46,681 nucleotides of DNA from DATKLX01 sp035542155 (GTDB taxonomy: Bacteria; Chloroflexota; Anaerolineae; Anaerolineales; Anaerolineaceae): contig DATKLX010000222.1 of the NCBI GenBank assembly GCA_035542155.1, forward strand, positions 1-46,681, given 5' to 3'. The position numbers and the translations under genes are program-made. The notes under the pieces were generated by a model. It was not told where the DNA came from. It ran no database searches and was given only the letters and a program-made list of their open reading frames with translations. Shown piece after piece: positions 16,192 through 24,278 of this stretch (the stretch's first letter is position 1; every line of letters begins with the position of its first letter).

Positions 16192-16418
16192 TAAAACTCC
16201 GGATTTCTCGGGCCGTTTGCCAACGGTCGCACGCCTTTCTTGAAGGCCTGGGTTTATTCGCGGGGGGCCGGGGTTTCGCGGCCCAGGAATTTCCATAAAG
16301 ACTTCAGCCAGTTTTTATTGTCACCCCTCCCCTTTCTCAGTATAATTAATTCAGGCAATATTGATCTAATAACTATAGCGAGGGAATGGTTCGCGATCCA
16401 CAGAGGTAGGAGGGTTCC

Positions 16419-16814
16419 ATGGAGATCAGAGTATCGCAAGAGCAGGGACGGGTGCCGGTGACGGTTTTCCACATCGAGGGAGATATCGCGGCGGGTACGT
16501 ACGAAGTGCTCGAGGCGCAGGCCAAACAGGCGATCCAATCCGGCTCGCGGCACATCCTGCTCGACCTGGTCAAAGTCCCGTACGTCAGCAGCTACGGCAT
16601 CCGCGGGATCAGCCAGATCTTTACCTGGCTGCGCGAGGCGGACGGCGAGGACACGGCCAAATTGTCCAGCGGGATCCGCGACGGCACGTATACATCCTGC
16701 TGCTTGAAGCTGGTCAACCCTTCCAGGCAGGTGCTCCAGGCCCTGACCACGGCGGGGATCGATATGTTCCTGGAAATCCACAACGATATGAAAAAAGCGA
16801 TCGCCTCGTTTTGA
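16419..16814 (+). CDS. STAS-domain protein (anti-sigma factor antagonist type)
   Basis: 131 residues, one STAS domain. VTVFHIEGDI leads, then HILLDLVKVPYVSSYGIR with Ser57/Ser58 at the usual phosphorylation site, then a variable loop and a final helix. STAS antagonists bind anti-sigma kinases when unphosphorylated. The Tyr in place of the usual small residue after the serines is slightly unusual. A GGAGG box precedes the ATG. No RsbW-like kinase is in the window. Another role in signalling or transport control is possible. Confidence 0.88.
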   Translation: MEIRVSQEQGRVPVTVFHIEGDIAAGTYEVLEAQAKQAIQSGSRHILLDLVKVPYVSSYGIRGISQIFTWLREADGEDTAKLSSGIRDGTYTSCCLKLVNPSRQVLQALTTAGIDMFLEIHNDMKKAIASF

Positions 16815-16824
16815 GGCGATTTGG
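16800..16824 (+). terminator. Hairpin over the STAS stop codon
   Basis: ATCGCCTC (16800-16807) pairs with GAGGCGAT (16813-16820). The T run is short, so it may be only partly efficient. Confidence 0.45.
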
Positions 16825-16931
16825 AATAGCTTGGGAAGACCCTGAACGGACTGTCTCATAACGAAATGTTTTATCCGTGAAAATCCGTGCGATCCGCTTG
16901 ATCCGCGTCCAGAAGATTCGGGAGAAGCATC

Positions 16932-17411
16932 GTGAGAAACAGGAAGCTTGCGCTGATTTTGATCGCGGCCATCCTTTTTGACATGGCCTGCGTCTGTACG
17001 GGGACCACGAGCCTTTCCCCGGCCACGCCGACGCCCCCGGCCCCGCCGGGCGCAAGCCAGGCCAACCCGTCGGGGATCATTTCCAAACTGGTCCTGGCTA
17101 AAGACGTCCAGGGAGACCAGATGGAGCCGGTCAACCCGACCAACGTGTTCGCGCCCGCCGATACCATCCACGCCGTGGTCGCGATCGAGAACGCCCCAGG
17201 CAATACCAGCTTCAAAGCCATCTGGTACGCCGTTGACGTGGGCAGCAGCTCGCGGAACCAGGAGATCGACTCGACTGACCTGGCCTCGGAGGGGACGCGC
17301 AACCTGGATTTCAGCCTCTCCCCCAACGAAAAATGGCCAGCCGGGAAGTATAAGGTCGAGATCTACGTCAATGGGAATCTCGACCAGGTCGTTCAATTTT
17401 CCGTCAAATAG
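16932..17411 (+). CDS. Exported beta-rich protein, possible lipoprotein
   Basis: 159 residues from a GTG start behind GGGAGAAG. Residues 1-20 form a signal sequence, and Cys20 follows LFDMA, which is a poor lipobox, so lipidation is uncertain. A Pro-rich linker (32-43) leads to a beta domain with IHAVVAIEN, FKAIWYAVD and WPAGKYKVEIYVNG, the pattern of bacterial Ig-like stalk domains. It probably sits on the outer face of the membrane. The MTAP gene starts 20 bp after, so they may share a transcript. Confidence 0.75.
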   Translation: MRNRKLALILIAAILFDMACVCTGTTSLSPATPTPPAPPGASQANPSGIISKLVLAKDVQGDQMEPVNPTNVFAPADTIHAVVAIENAPGNTSFKAIWYAVDVGSSSRNQEIDSTDLASEGTRNLDFSLSPNEKWPAGKYKVEIYVNGNLDQVVQFSVK

Positions 17412-17431
17412 CAAACCAGTCGAGGGAACCG

Positions 17432-18223
17432 ATGCGCATCGCCATCATTGGAGGGACCGGGTTCAACCGCCTGCCGGGGATCCACTTCGAGCCCGAAATC
17501 GTCGCCACGCCGTATGGGCAGGCCCTGGTGTACCGGGCCGTGGAACGCAGCCTGTTCAAGCCGGAGCTCGAGCTGATTTTCCTCAGCCGGCACGGCGTCG
17601 AGCACACCATCCCGCCCCACCGGATCAACTACCGCGCCAACCTGAAGGCGTTGGCAATGCTCGGGGTCGAGCGCATCCTGGCCACCTTCGCTGTCGGATC
17701 GTTGCGCATCGACATCCCCCCGCTCTCCCTGGTGGCCCTCGACCAGTTCCTCGACTTCACCCAGGGCCGCGAGCACACCTTTTACGAGGGGGGCAAGAGC
17801 GGCGTGGTCCACGTCGAGCTGACCGAGCCCTACTGCCCGGCGCTGCGCGAGCGCATCCTCAGCCTGGCCGGCGACCACGGCCTGGTCATCCTCCCCAAAG
17901 CCACCTACGCCTGCTCCAACGGTCCCCGCCTGGAGAGCGCCGCTGAAGTGCGCATGATGGCCATGCTCGGCGGCGACGTGGTTGGCATGACCGGCGTGCC
18001 CGAAGTATCCCTGGCCCGCGAGCTGGGCATCCACTACGCGGCGGTCGCCTATTCGATCAACTATGGAGCCGGGCTGGCCGGCCCCATCACCTTCGACGAC
18101 AGCGGTAAAGCGGAGCGCCAGAAAGCCCTGGTCGACCTGTTCATCGACGCCCTGGCCTCCCCCTTCCGCGTTCCCTGCACCTGCCAGGGCCACGCCCTGG
18201 TCATTCACCCCCCGGAAAAATAA
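17432..18223 (+). CDS. MTAP/PNP-family nucleoside phosphorylase
   Basis: 263 residues. The phosphate-binding motif is GGTG (8-11), with RHG-x-x-H-x-IPPHRINYRAN, AVGSLR and later NGPRLES-AEV-MM plus GDVVGMTGVPE. These are hallmarks of 5'-methylthioadenosine phosphorylase and related methylthioinosine or purine phosphorylases. The enzyme splits the nucleoside with phosphate in methionine salvage or purine recycling. The exact purine cannot be told from sequence alone. GAGGG precedes the ATG. Confidence 0.9.
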   Translation: MRIAIIGGTGFNRLPGIHFEPEIVATPYGQALVYRAVERSLFKPELELIFLSRHGVEHTIPPHRINYRANLKALAMLGVERILATFAVGSLRIDIPPLSLVALDQFLDFTQGREHTFYEGGKSGVVHVELTEPYCPALRERILSLAGDHGLVILPKATYACSNGPRLESAAEVRMMAMLGGDVVGMTGVPEVSLARELGIHYAAVAYSINYGAGLAGPITFDDSGKAERQKALVDLFIDALASPFRVPCTCQGHALVIHPPEK

Positions 18224-18348
18224 GGAAAACGGGTGGTCTCGCTGGTGCCGTTATCCACCGCGTCGGCGCCCACCTGGTAATCTCCCGCGCTGTAGCGCAG
18301 CTCGATCCGCGCCACCACCGTCTTCGCCCGGTTGAGGATCGATACGAT
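18205..18348 (-). pseudogene. Possible 3' remnant of a gene
   Basis: The minus strand holds an open frame without a start codon. Its last about 47 codons look coding: ARIELRYSAGDYQVGADAVD and then NGTSETTRF before the stop. GC content here matches nearby genes and drops sharply upstream, as if the 5' part was lost. The stop lies inside the 3' end of the phosphorylase gene. It may be chance. Confidence 0.3.
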
Positions 18349-18464
18349 GAGAGTTTTCCAATCACGATTTTTCCACTCTGTCAATCCGTCAAAAATGACG
18401 GATTTTCTTTTCCCGTCCCTCGTGGTATCCTGATTGGCGGAGCGGTCGACCCGTTCTACATCTC

Positions 18465-18667
18465 ATTCGTTCCGATTCGTTTTCGCCAGGAACGAATATC
18501 TGGAAAAATGGAGACCCTTCTTAATTTCAAGAACGAATCGCTCGTTAACAACCCATCCTGTCCAATCCGGCAACCCTCTCCTCCTAATCACATATTTACT
18601 GATCAACAAAGCAACTCCCTCATTCCGAATCGGTTTCGTTTCCATTCGTTCCACCCCCGAAACGAAT
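18465..18667. repeat. Cluster of AACGAAT/ATTCGTT inverted repeats
   Basis: ATTCGTT occurs at 18465, 18475 and 18644; AACGAAT occurs at 18491, 18532 and 18661. Two pairs form 7-bp inverted repeats with 9-10 base loops (18475-18497 and 18644-18667), and 18532-18546 forms AACGA-TCGTT. Confidence 0.65.
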
Positions 18668-18759
18668 ACCTCCAACTCCGAATCACCAACCACTCCTCTT
18701 CACTGCTCTCCGTTCTCTGCTCTCTTCTTTACAACCTCATTACAACCCTTCCCGCTGAA

Positions 18760-18788
18760 TTGCGCGGCCCCGGCTTCGACGGTATACT
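18760..18788 (+). promoter_or_regulatory. Promoter of the trypsin-like protease gene
   Basis: TTGCGC (18760-18765), a 17-bp spacer and TATACT (18783-18788). The start codon is about 70 bp downstream. Confidence 0.55.
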
Positions 18789-18860
18789 GTTTTTACTCAT
18801 CGATTCGGGGGGAAAGCCTGCCCTCAACTCTGCACTCGTTCAACGAAACCCGAGGAATTC

Positions 18861-20744
18861 ATGGATGCGAAATCCAAAAAGCTGTTGTACCTGATCGGCG
18901 GCGTGAACGCGCTGCTCCTGGTCTGCATCGTGATCGTCGCCGTCGTCTATTTTTCGGGCGGGTTCGGCCCGCCGGGAGGCGGCCAGACCGCGGAGCAGGA
19001 TCATCCGGCCCCGGCCAGCATGGTCGTCCGGGTCCAGGATCCGCCCACCGCGCAGACCGGCGGGCAGGTCCAGTTGGTGGTGAACGTCGCCAACACCGGT
19101 GGAGATATCCTTACCGTTAGCGAAATCCGCCTGCCCAAAGCGCTCACCGAATCCGCGCCGGCGCAGGGGGTGGTCCCCCAGGCGACCGGCCAGGTGGATT
19201 ACCCCGACCAGACCGGCTACGCGGTCGGCTTCTCGATCTCCCCGGGCAGCGCGATGGATTTTACCTTCACACTCCAGGCAAAGCGCGCCCTGGATTTCAG
19301 CGGGAACGTCGCGGTCAGCGCCGGGTCCATCCAGGCCTCCGCCCCGCTGCGGGTAGTGATCGGCGCGCCGGCCCAGCCGGTGGCCCAGAGCCAGCCCGCC
19401 CTGCCCCCGTCCCCCTCCGCGGAGGGCCTCATCCCCTACCACGCCATCGTCCAGATCACGGCGATGTATGAAGACGCCGGGCAGCTCAAGGAAGGCTGGA
19501 CCGGCTCGGGCTCGATCATCACCCCCGACGGGCTGATCCTCACCAACGCCCACGTCGCTCTGCCGGATAAATACTACCCGGTCGACGCCCTGGTGGTCTC
19601 GCTGACCGTCTCGCAGGACCAGCCCGCGGTCAAATCCTATTACGCCGAGGTGGTCCAGGCCGACCGCGCGCTCGATTTCGCCGTCATCCGCATCACCACC
19701 GACCTGCACAAGAACCCGGTCGACTGGGCCCTCTTCAGCCTGCCGGTGGTCAGCCTGGGCGATTCGGACCAGCTCAACCTGGGCGACCCCATCACCATCC
19801 TCGGCTACCCCGGGATCGGCGGGCAGACTATCACCCTGACCCGCGGCGACGTCAGCGGCTTCACTCACGAGGATCGCTACGGCGACCGGGCCTTTATCAA
19901 GACCTCCGCCACCATCGCCGGCGGCAACAGCGGTGGCATGGCCGCCAACGCCCGGGGCGAGCTGATCGGCGTGCCCACCCAGCTCGGCTACGGCGGGGAG
20001 GGCCAGTACGTCGACTGCCGCGTGATCGCCGACACCAACCGGGATGGCAAGATCGACAGCCGCGACAGTTGCGTGCCCACCGGCGGCTTTATCAACGCCC
20101 TGCGCCCGGTCAACCTGGCCTTGCCGCTGATCGAAGCCGCCAGGCGCGGTGAGGTCAGCATCGTCGAGCCGGCCCGGCCGGAGATCAAGCTGCCCAAAGG
20201 CGGGCTGACCCTCTTCAAGGATGATTTTTCCAACCCCAAATCCGGCTGGGATCACATCGGAAATTTCGGCGGATCCTCAGCCTACCGCAACGGCGAATAC
20301 CAGATCGAGATCAAGGAAAAGAACTCCTTCTTCGGCGGCGAGGCGCACAAATCCTTCACCGATGGGGTGATCACGGTCAAGACCCACATCGTGACCCCGG
20401 CCAGGAACAGCGACTACGGGATCATCTGCCGCTTCCAGGACGCCAACAATTTTTACGGGTTCAACATCACCGAAGCCGGATATTTCGCTATCTGGAAAGT
20501 CTATAAAGGCGAGTTTTCGATGCTGTTGGATTGGGATTACACTCGCGAGATCCCCAAATACCAGCCGGTGACCCTGACCGCGGCCTGCATCGGCAACACC
20601 CTGACCATCGGGGTCAACGGCAAAGCCCTCGGACAGGTGACCGACGCGACGATTGCCAAGGGGGATATCGCCCTGATGGCGGTGGTGTACAACAACCCGG
20701 GGTTTGTGGTCGCCTTCGACGATCTGGAGGTGAAGTCGCCGTAA
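18861..20744 (+). CDS. Membrane-anchored trypsin-like serine protease with C-terminal LamG-like domain
   Basis: 627 residues. One membrane helix at 9-31 with no cleavage motif, so a signal anchor. Next comes a beta domain (about 50-170), then the protease domain with His231 (LTNAHV), Asp272 (RALDFAVIRI) and Ser357 (GGNSGG). An EF-hand-like loop DTNRDGKIDSRD (391-402) interrupts it and may bind calcium. Residues 455-627 form a jelly-roll domain with DDFSNPKSGW and FYGFNIT, like a carbohydrate-binding LamG or DUF1080 fold. No PDZ domain is seen. It likely acts outside the membrane. GAGG precedes the ATG. Confidence 0.87.
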   Translation: MDAKSKKLLYLIGGVNALLLVCIVIVAVVYFSGGFGPPGGGQTAEQDHPAPASMVVRVQDPPTAQTGGQVQLVVNVANTGGDILTVSEIRLPKALTESAPAQGVVPQATGQVDYPDQTGYAVGFSISPGSAMDFTFTLQAKRALDFSGNVAVSAGSIQASAPLRVVIGAPAQPVAQSQPALPPSPSAEGLIPYHAIVQITAMYEDAGQLKEGWTGSGSIITPDGLILTNAHVALPDKYYPVDALVVSLTVSQDQPAVKSYYAEVVQADRALDFAVIRITTDLHKNPVDWALFSLPVVSLGDSDQLNLGDPITILGYPGIGGQTITLTRGDVSGFTHEDRYGDRAFIKTSATIAGGNSGGMAANARGELIGVPTQLGYGGEGQYVDCRVIADTNRDGKIDSRDSCVPTGGFINALRPVNLALPLIEAARRGEVSIVEPARPEIKLPKGGLTLFKDDFSNPKSGWDHIGNFGGSSAYRNGEYQIEIKEKNSFFGGEAHKSFTDGVITVKTHIVTPARNSDYGIICRFQDANNFYGFNITEAGYFAIWKVYKGEFSMLLDWDYTREIPKYQPVTLTAACIGNTLTIGVNGKALGQVTDATIAKGDIALMAVVYNNPGFVVAFDDLEVKSP

Positions 20745-20748
20745 AATA

Positions 20749-21633
20749 TCAGTGAGAAACAGGCTCCCAGCCGGCCTGCTGCAAGATCGCCTGGCCCTGG
20801 GGGGTGGCGGTGAAATCGAGCAGGGAACGCGCCGCGGAAGCAGGCTTGCCGGGCAGCAACCAGACCAATCGCGCCGCCAGTGGGTAATCCCCGCTGGCCG
20901 CGTTTTCGCTGGTCGGCGCGGCGTGGTCGATTTCCAGCAGCTTCAACCCGGCGCCCGTGGGGACGGCGCTCAGGCGCGCCAGGCCCAACGCTCCCGGGTT
21001 GACCTTCACCACCTCGATCACGTCGCTTTCCTGCTGGACGTCGACCCGCCGCGCAGGAGCCAGCCTTTTCCCGGCCAGGATCCCGGAGCTGGCTGTGGAA
21101 ACTGCCCCGCCGTCCGGTCCGGGCAGCACCAGGGTGATCGCCTGGTTGGCCCCGCCGGCCTCATCCCAGCGGGTCAGCTCCCCGCTCAGGATGCGCTTGA
21201 GCTGGTTCAGACTCAGCCTGTCGAGCGGGTTGGCCGGGTGGACCACCAGGGCGATGGGCGCGAAGGCAGCCGGCCATACCTGGATGGATCCCTGCTCCAT
21301 GCCCAGGCGCAGGAGGGCCAGCCCCAACGCGGTCCCATTTTCGACCGCCTGGGGGACGTCCTGGCTGACGGTGATCTCGAACGCCCGCGCAGAATCCAAC
21401 TCCGCCGCCAGGTGGACCAGGGGTGGCTCCACGGCGAGGGTCAGGCCTGCGGGGGCCGGCGATGGGGTGGAAGGGGTCTCGGTCGCGGCCGGCGGTGAGG
21501 GCTGGGATTGGATGGGCTGGCTTTTGGGGGAACTGCTGGTGGGAGAGGCGCAGGCGGCCAGGAACAGAAGGCAGGCCGCGCCGGTCCTGATAAACTTCTT
21601 CCACCATGGCGCGGCCTGCGCTCGGTTCACCAT
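20749..21633 (-). CDS. PstS-like substrate-binding lipoprotein
   Basis: 294 residues from the ATG; a TTG two codons upstream is possible. The signal peptide ends in a lipobox LFLAAC, then comes a Ser/Pro/Thr linker. The body shows the PBP type 2 pattern of phosphate-type binding proteins: FAPIALVVHPANPLDRLSLNQLKRILSGELTRWDE, split here by variable parts, then PGALGLARL and a C-terminal FTATPQGQAILQQAGW. No permease or ATPase genes are adjacent. The start is only 12 bp after the preceding stop, with no clear ribosome binding site, so coupling is likely. Confidence 0.8.
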   Translation of the reverse strand: MVNRAQAAPWWKKFIRTGAACLLFLAACASPTSSSPKSQPIQSQPSPPAATETPSTPSPAPAGLTLAVEPPLVHLAAELDSARAFEITVSQDVPQAVENGTALGLALLRLGMEQGSIQVWPAAFAPIALVVHPANPLDRLSLNQLKRILSGELTRWDEAGGANQAITLVLPGPDGGAVSTASSGILAGKRLAPARRVDVQQESDVIEVVKVNPGALGLARLSAVPTGAGLKLLEIDHAAPTSENAASGDYPLAARLVWLLPGKPASAARSLLDFTATPQGQAILQQAGWEPVSH

Positions 21634-21645
21634 TATCAACAGGAG

Positions 21646-21975
21646 CTAATGGATAATCCGCCGTGGATCGTTGGGAATCAGGTCGGCGAAGATCTCGTCC
21701 AGCTCGACGCGGGCCACCTCGACCACCTTGGAGAGCGACTCGGGGCTGCTCTCGGCGATCGTTTGAATGGCAGCGTAGCGCTCGTAATCCGGGGAGACCT
21801 GGGCCAGGCTGATCGTCGCCGGCGTCACATGGTTGGTCAGAATTTCCCAGACCACGCAGGCGGTCAACGGGTGCAGCTGGCTGAGGAGATCGACCCAATC
21901 TTCTGGAATGGCCGGGGTATCGTCGTATTCGAGCTCGAATTCCTGGCTGCCCATGATCATCTTTAAAACGGGCAT
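21646..21975 (-). CDS. Unknown acidic small protein
   Basis: 109 residues, acidic and mostly helical, without a signal peptide. EFELEYDDTP leads and ELDEIFADLIP closes. An AGAGG box lies rather far (15 bp) from the first ATG. It precedes the lipoprotein gene in a two-gene operon. No family is recognised. Confidence 0.65.
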   Translation of the reverse strand: MPVLKMIMGSQEFELEYDDTPAIPEDWVDLLSQLHPLTACVVWEILTNHVTPATISLAQVSPDYERYAAIQTIAESSPESLSKVVEVARVELDEIFADLIPNDPRRIIH

Positions 21976-22166
21976 TTCGTTTCTAAGGACCTCTTTTCTG
22001 GAACTTTAGACGCCTATTCTACCTTGAATCGGGGCCAGAATCCTTACCAATTTCCTGTCATTTTGCTAACCGGGCGGCTCTGGTTTCTCGATTTTCGTGG
22101 GCTTGCATCCAATGCGGGTTGGCGGTAAGATTCGAGGTACTTCTTGTCGAATGGAGGAGGATGAGA

Positions 22167-22577
22167 ATGACGACAGCGGCGCAATACGAACACCAGATAG
22201 CTGGTCTAAATCTGCAAAACATCCCCCTGCAGGGATTGAACAAATCTCAGGCGCAGGAGAGCCTGGAGAAGCTGCTCGGTCTGCAGCAACGGGCGATGGA
22301 GATCGAGCGGGCGCTCAAGCTGGATCTGCACGTCATCCGCGCGCAGTACCAACCCCGCATCGCCGCGGCGACGGCGGGCATCACCAGCCGGGTCAATATC
22401 TCGGACAAGCACCGCGTGGGAGGGAAAATGCGCGCGGAAGAGCTGGAAAAGGTCACCGCGGAGCGGGATGAGAAAATGGCCCCCCTGGAGCGGCTGGAAA
22501 AACAGGTCGAAGAGATCCTGGCCAAAATTGCCGTGGACCGCGCCGATCTGGAAGAACAGGCCGGCAAGACGGCTTGA
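22167..22577 (+). CDS. Coiled-coil protein of unknown function
   Basis: 136 residues. The start at 22167 is set by GGAGGAGG six bases before it. From about residue 25 the sequence is charged and helical in heptads (LEKLLGLQQRAMEIERAL, and EKVTAERDEKMAPLERLE further on), so a coiled coil is likely. There is a short central break with Gly and Pro. No membrane segment. The partner is unknown. A strong hairpin follows the stop. Confidence 0.7.
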   Translation: MTTAAQYEHQIAGLNLQNIPLQGLNKSQAQESLEKLLGLQQRAMEIERALKLDLHVIRAQYQPRIAAATAGITSRVNISDKHRVGGKMRAEELEKVTAERDEKMAPLERLEKQVEEILAKIAVDRADLEEQAGKTA

Positions 22578-22593
22578 AGCGAATGCTTCAAAA

Positions 22594-22634
22594 AAACGGA
22601 TTGGCCCTGTCTTAAAAGCAGGGCCAGTCCGTTT
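22594..22634 (-). terminator. 16-bp hairpin, T run on the minus strand
   Basis: AAACGGATTGGCCCTG (22594-22609) pairs with CAGGGCCAGTCCGTTT (22619-22634). Seven T follow on the minus strand, but only three on the plus strand. Both flanking genes are on the plus strand, so the orientation is odd. Confidence 0.6.
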
Positions 22635-22742
22635 AAAAAATCAGTCTGGTCAATTCGAAAAAAATCCTTATAATCAGTTTTATTCGGATAGGTTTAGTCC
22701 GAATTAATCCAGCAATCCATTCAATCCACTTTTGAGGTGTGC

Positions 22743-23402
22743 ATGATGGAAGAACAAATTGAAGTTCCGTACAGCAATATCAGCCACAGCGAGGTCCCCA
22801 TCCGTTTGTTTAAATCCGATTTCCTCGAATTTTTCACCCACGTTCACCCCGCCACCATCATCGTGATCTGGGTGCCGTTTATCCTCTACATGCTGTACTG
22901 GGGATTCCTGATCCGACCGGCGGGTGAAAGCCTGGCCTACCTGCCGGTCGCATTTTTGATCGGACTGTTTGTGTGGACCTTTGTCGAGTACAATATCCAC
23001 CGCTTTTTCTTCCACTTTTACCCGAAAAACGCCTGGCAGGAACGGATCGTCTTCCTCTTCCACGGCGTGCACCATGCCCAGCCACGGATGAAGACCCGCC
23101 TGGTGATGCCGCCGGTGGTGAGCATCCCGCTGGGGGCGCTTTTCCTGGCTCTTTTCACCCTCATTTTTGGCCAATGGCTGGGCCACCTGTATTGGGTCGG
23201 ACCCTTGATCTCAGGGTTTACCCTTGGCTACCTGACCTACGACCTGATGCACTACGCGACCCATCACTTCCCCATGCGCCGCGGAGTTTTTAAATACCTG
23301 AAGCGCCACCACATGCTCCATCACTACAAGACCCCTGACCAGCGCTTCGGGGTCAGCTCTCCCCTGTGGGATATCGTTTACGGGACACTGCCCAGGGAGT
23401 AA
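22743..23402 (+). CDS. Fatty acid hydroxylase superfamily membrane protein
   Basis: 219 residues. Four or five hydrophobic segments alternate with the histidine clusters of the di-iron family: EYNIHRFFFH, HGVHHAQ, MHYATHH and HHMLHHY. Spacing and length match fatty acid 2-hydroxylases rather than sterol C5 desaturases. It should hydroxylate a membrane lipid at the cytoplasmic face using O2 and an electron donor. GAGG precedes the ATG; GTG at 22737 and ATG at 22746 are alternatives. A TATAAT at 22669-22674 may be its -10. Confidence 0.9.
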   Translation: MMEEQIEVPYSNISHSEVPIRLFKSDFLEFFTHVHPATIIVIWVPFILYMLYWGFLIRPAGESLAYLPVAFLIGLFVWTFVEYNIHRFFFHFYPKNAWQERIVFLFHGVHHAQPRMKTRLVMPPVVSIPLGALFLALFTLIFGQWLGHLYWVGPLISGFTLGYLTYDLMHYATHHFPMRRGVFKYLKRHHMLHHYKTPDQRFGVSSPLWDIVYGTLPRE

Positions 23403-23405
23403 GAA

Positions 23406-23441
23406 AAATGGGTCCGGGAAGCAGTATCCGGACCCATTTTC
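23406..23441. terminator. Bidirectional terminator between hydroxylase and cysE
   Basis: AAAATGGGTCCGG (23406-23418) and CCGGACCCATTTT (23429-23441) form a perfect 13-bp stem. Its right end overlaps the cysE stop codon. Confidence 0.85.
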
Positions 23442-24247
23442 TAGATCGAGAAATCCTCTCCGTGCCACACGCCGTGATCCGGGATATGTGGGACGGCGAT
23501 GGTGGCTGGCGCCTCTTTCCCGTTTTTCTGGTTGATGCGTGTCTCCAGCACTTCGAGTCGCGCCATGACGGCGACCAGCGACGCGCCGATCGTATCCGGA
23601 AGCTGGTCGTGGTGCAGATCGACCGGTTCAGAGACCGGCCGGGGCTTGCTGCGCACCACCACCTGGCCGGGGATTCCCACCACCACCGAGTTGGGGGGGA
23701 CGGATTTAACCACCACCGCATTGGCGCCGATGCGACTTCCCGCGCCAATGGTGATCGCGCCGAGGATCTTCGCCCCCGCGCCGACGACCACCCCGTCTTC
23801 CAGGGTCGGGTGGCGCTTGCCTTTTTCCAGGCTCGTCCCCCCCAGGGTCACCCCGTGGTAGAGGGTCACGTCACTGCCCACATCGGCCGTCTCGCCGATC
23901 ACCACCCCCATGCCGTGATCGATAAAAAAGCGCGGCCCGATCTTCGCCCCGGGATGGATCTCGATCCCGGTAAACCAGCGCACTAACTGGGAGTGCCAGC
24001 GCCCCAGCAGCTTCAGTTTGTGGATCCATAACCAGTGGCTGAGGCGGTGACCCCAGATGGCGTGGAAACCGGGGTAGCACAGCAGCACTTCCAACACCGA
24101 GCGCGCCGCCGGATCGCGGCTAAATACCGAGCGCACGTCCTCGCGGATCATTGTGAACATTTCCCAGATCTCCTTGGGTAGGGAGGCAAGCGACCGTCGA
24201 ATATCTTCCTGGCCTCTTGCCTGAACTTCCTGCATCGTTGTCGTCAT
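23441..24247 (-). CDS. cysE: Serine O-acetyltransferase
   Basis: 268 residues. An N-terminal helical part (FSRDPAARSVLEVLLCYPGFHAI) is followed by a left-handed beta helix of hexapeptide repeats: IEIHPGAKIG, FFIDHGMGVVIGETA, DVTLYHGVTLGG and RIGANAVV. It moves an acetyl group from acetyl-CoA to serine, the first step of cysteine synthesis. A C-terminal tail of about 60 residues has no clear function. The gene follows cysK by 31 bp on the same strand. Confidence 0.95.
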   Translation of the reverse strand: MTTTMQEVQARGQEDIRRSLASLPKEIWEMFTMIREDVRSVFSRDPAARSVLEVLLCYPGFHAIWGHRLSHWLWIHKLKLLGRWHSQLVRWFTGIEIHPGAKIGPRFFIDHGMGVVIGETADVGSDVTLYHGVTLGGTSLEKGKRHPTLEDGVVVGAGAKILGAITIGAGSRIGANAVVVKSVPPNSVVVGIPGQVVVRSKPRPVSEPVDLHHDQLPDTIGASLVAVMARLEVLETRINQKNGKEAPATIAVPHIPDHGVWHGEDFSI

Positions 24248-24278
24248 GTTCGATCACCAGTCTTTCTGTGCAACCAGA

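Larger units (their letters stand above)
18224..18860. other. Long non-coding region with AACGAAT repeats and a promoter
   Basis: This 637-bp stretch holds the gene remnant at its left, a cluster of AACGAAT/ATTCGTT inverted repeats (18465-18667), and the promoter of the protease gene. Its base use is unlike the flanking genes, with CT-rich runs on the plus strand. No convincing gene is present. Confidence 0.5.

Noticed and set aside
16254..17414. 386-codon open frame on the minus strand
   Set aside because: It is antisense to a STAS gene and a secreted protein gene with proper signal peptide and ribosome binding sites. The frame is low in complexity and reflects high GC content.
16419..18223. 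Single operon of STAS, secreted protein and phosphorylase
   Set aside because: A hairpin at the STAS stop and a 117-bp gap make a common transcript uncertain; only the last two genes are close.
18463..18693. 76-codon minus-strand frame
   Set aside because: It crosses the AACGAAT repeats, has no ribosome binding site and no protein-like pattern.
18840..20255. 471-codon open frame on the minus strand
   Set aside because: Antisense shadow of the protease gene, which has the full catalytic triad.
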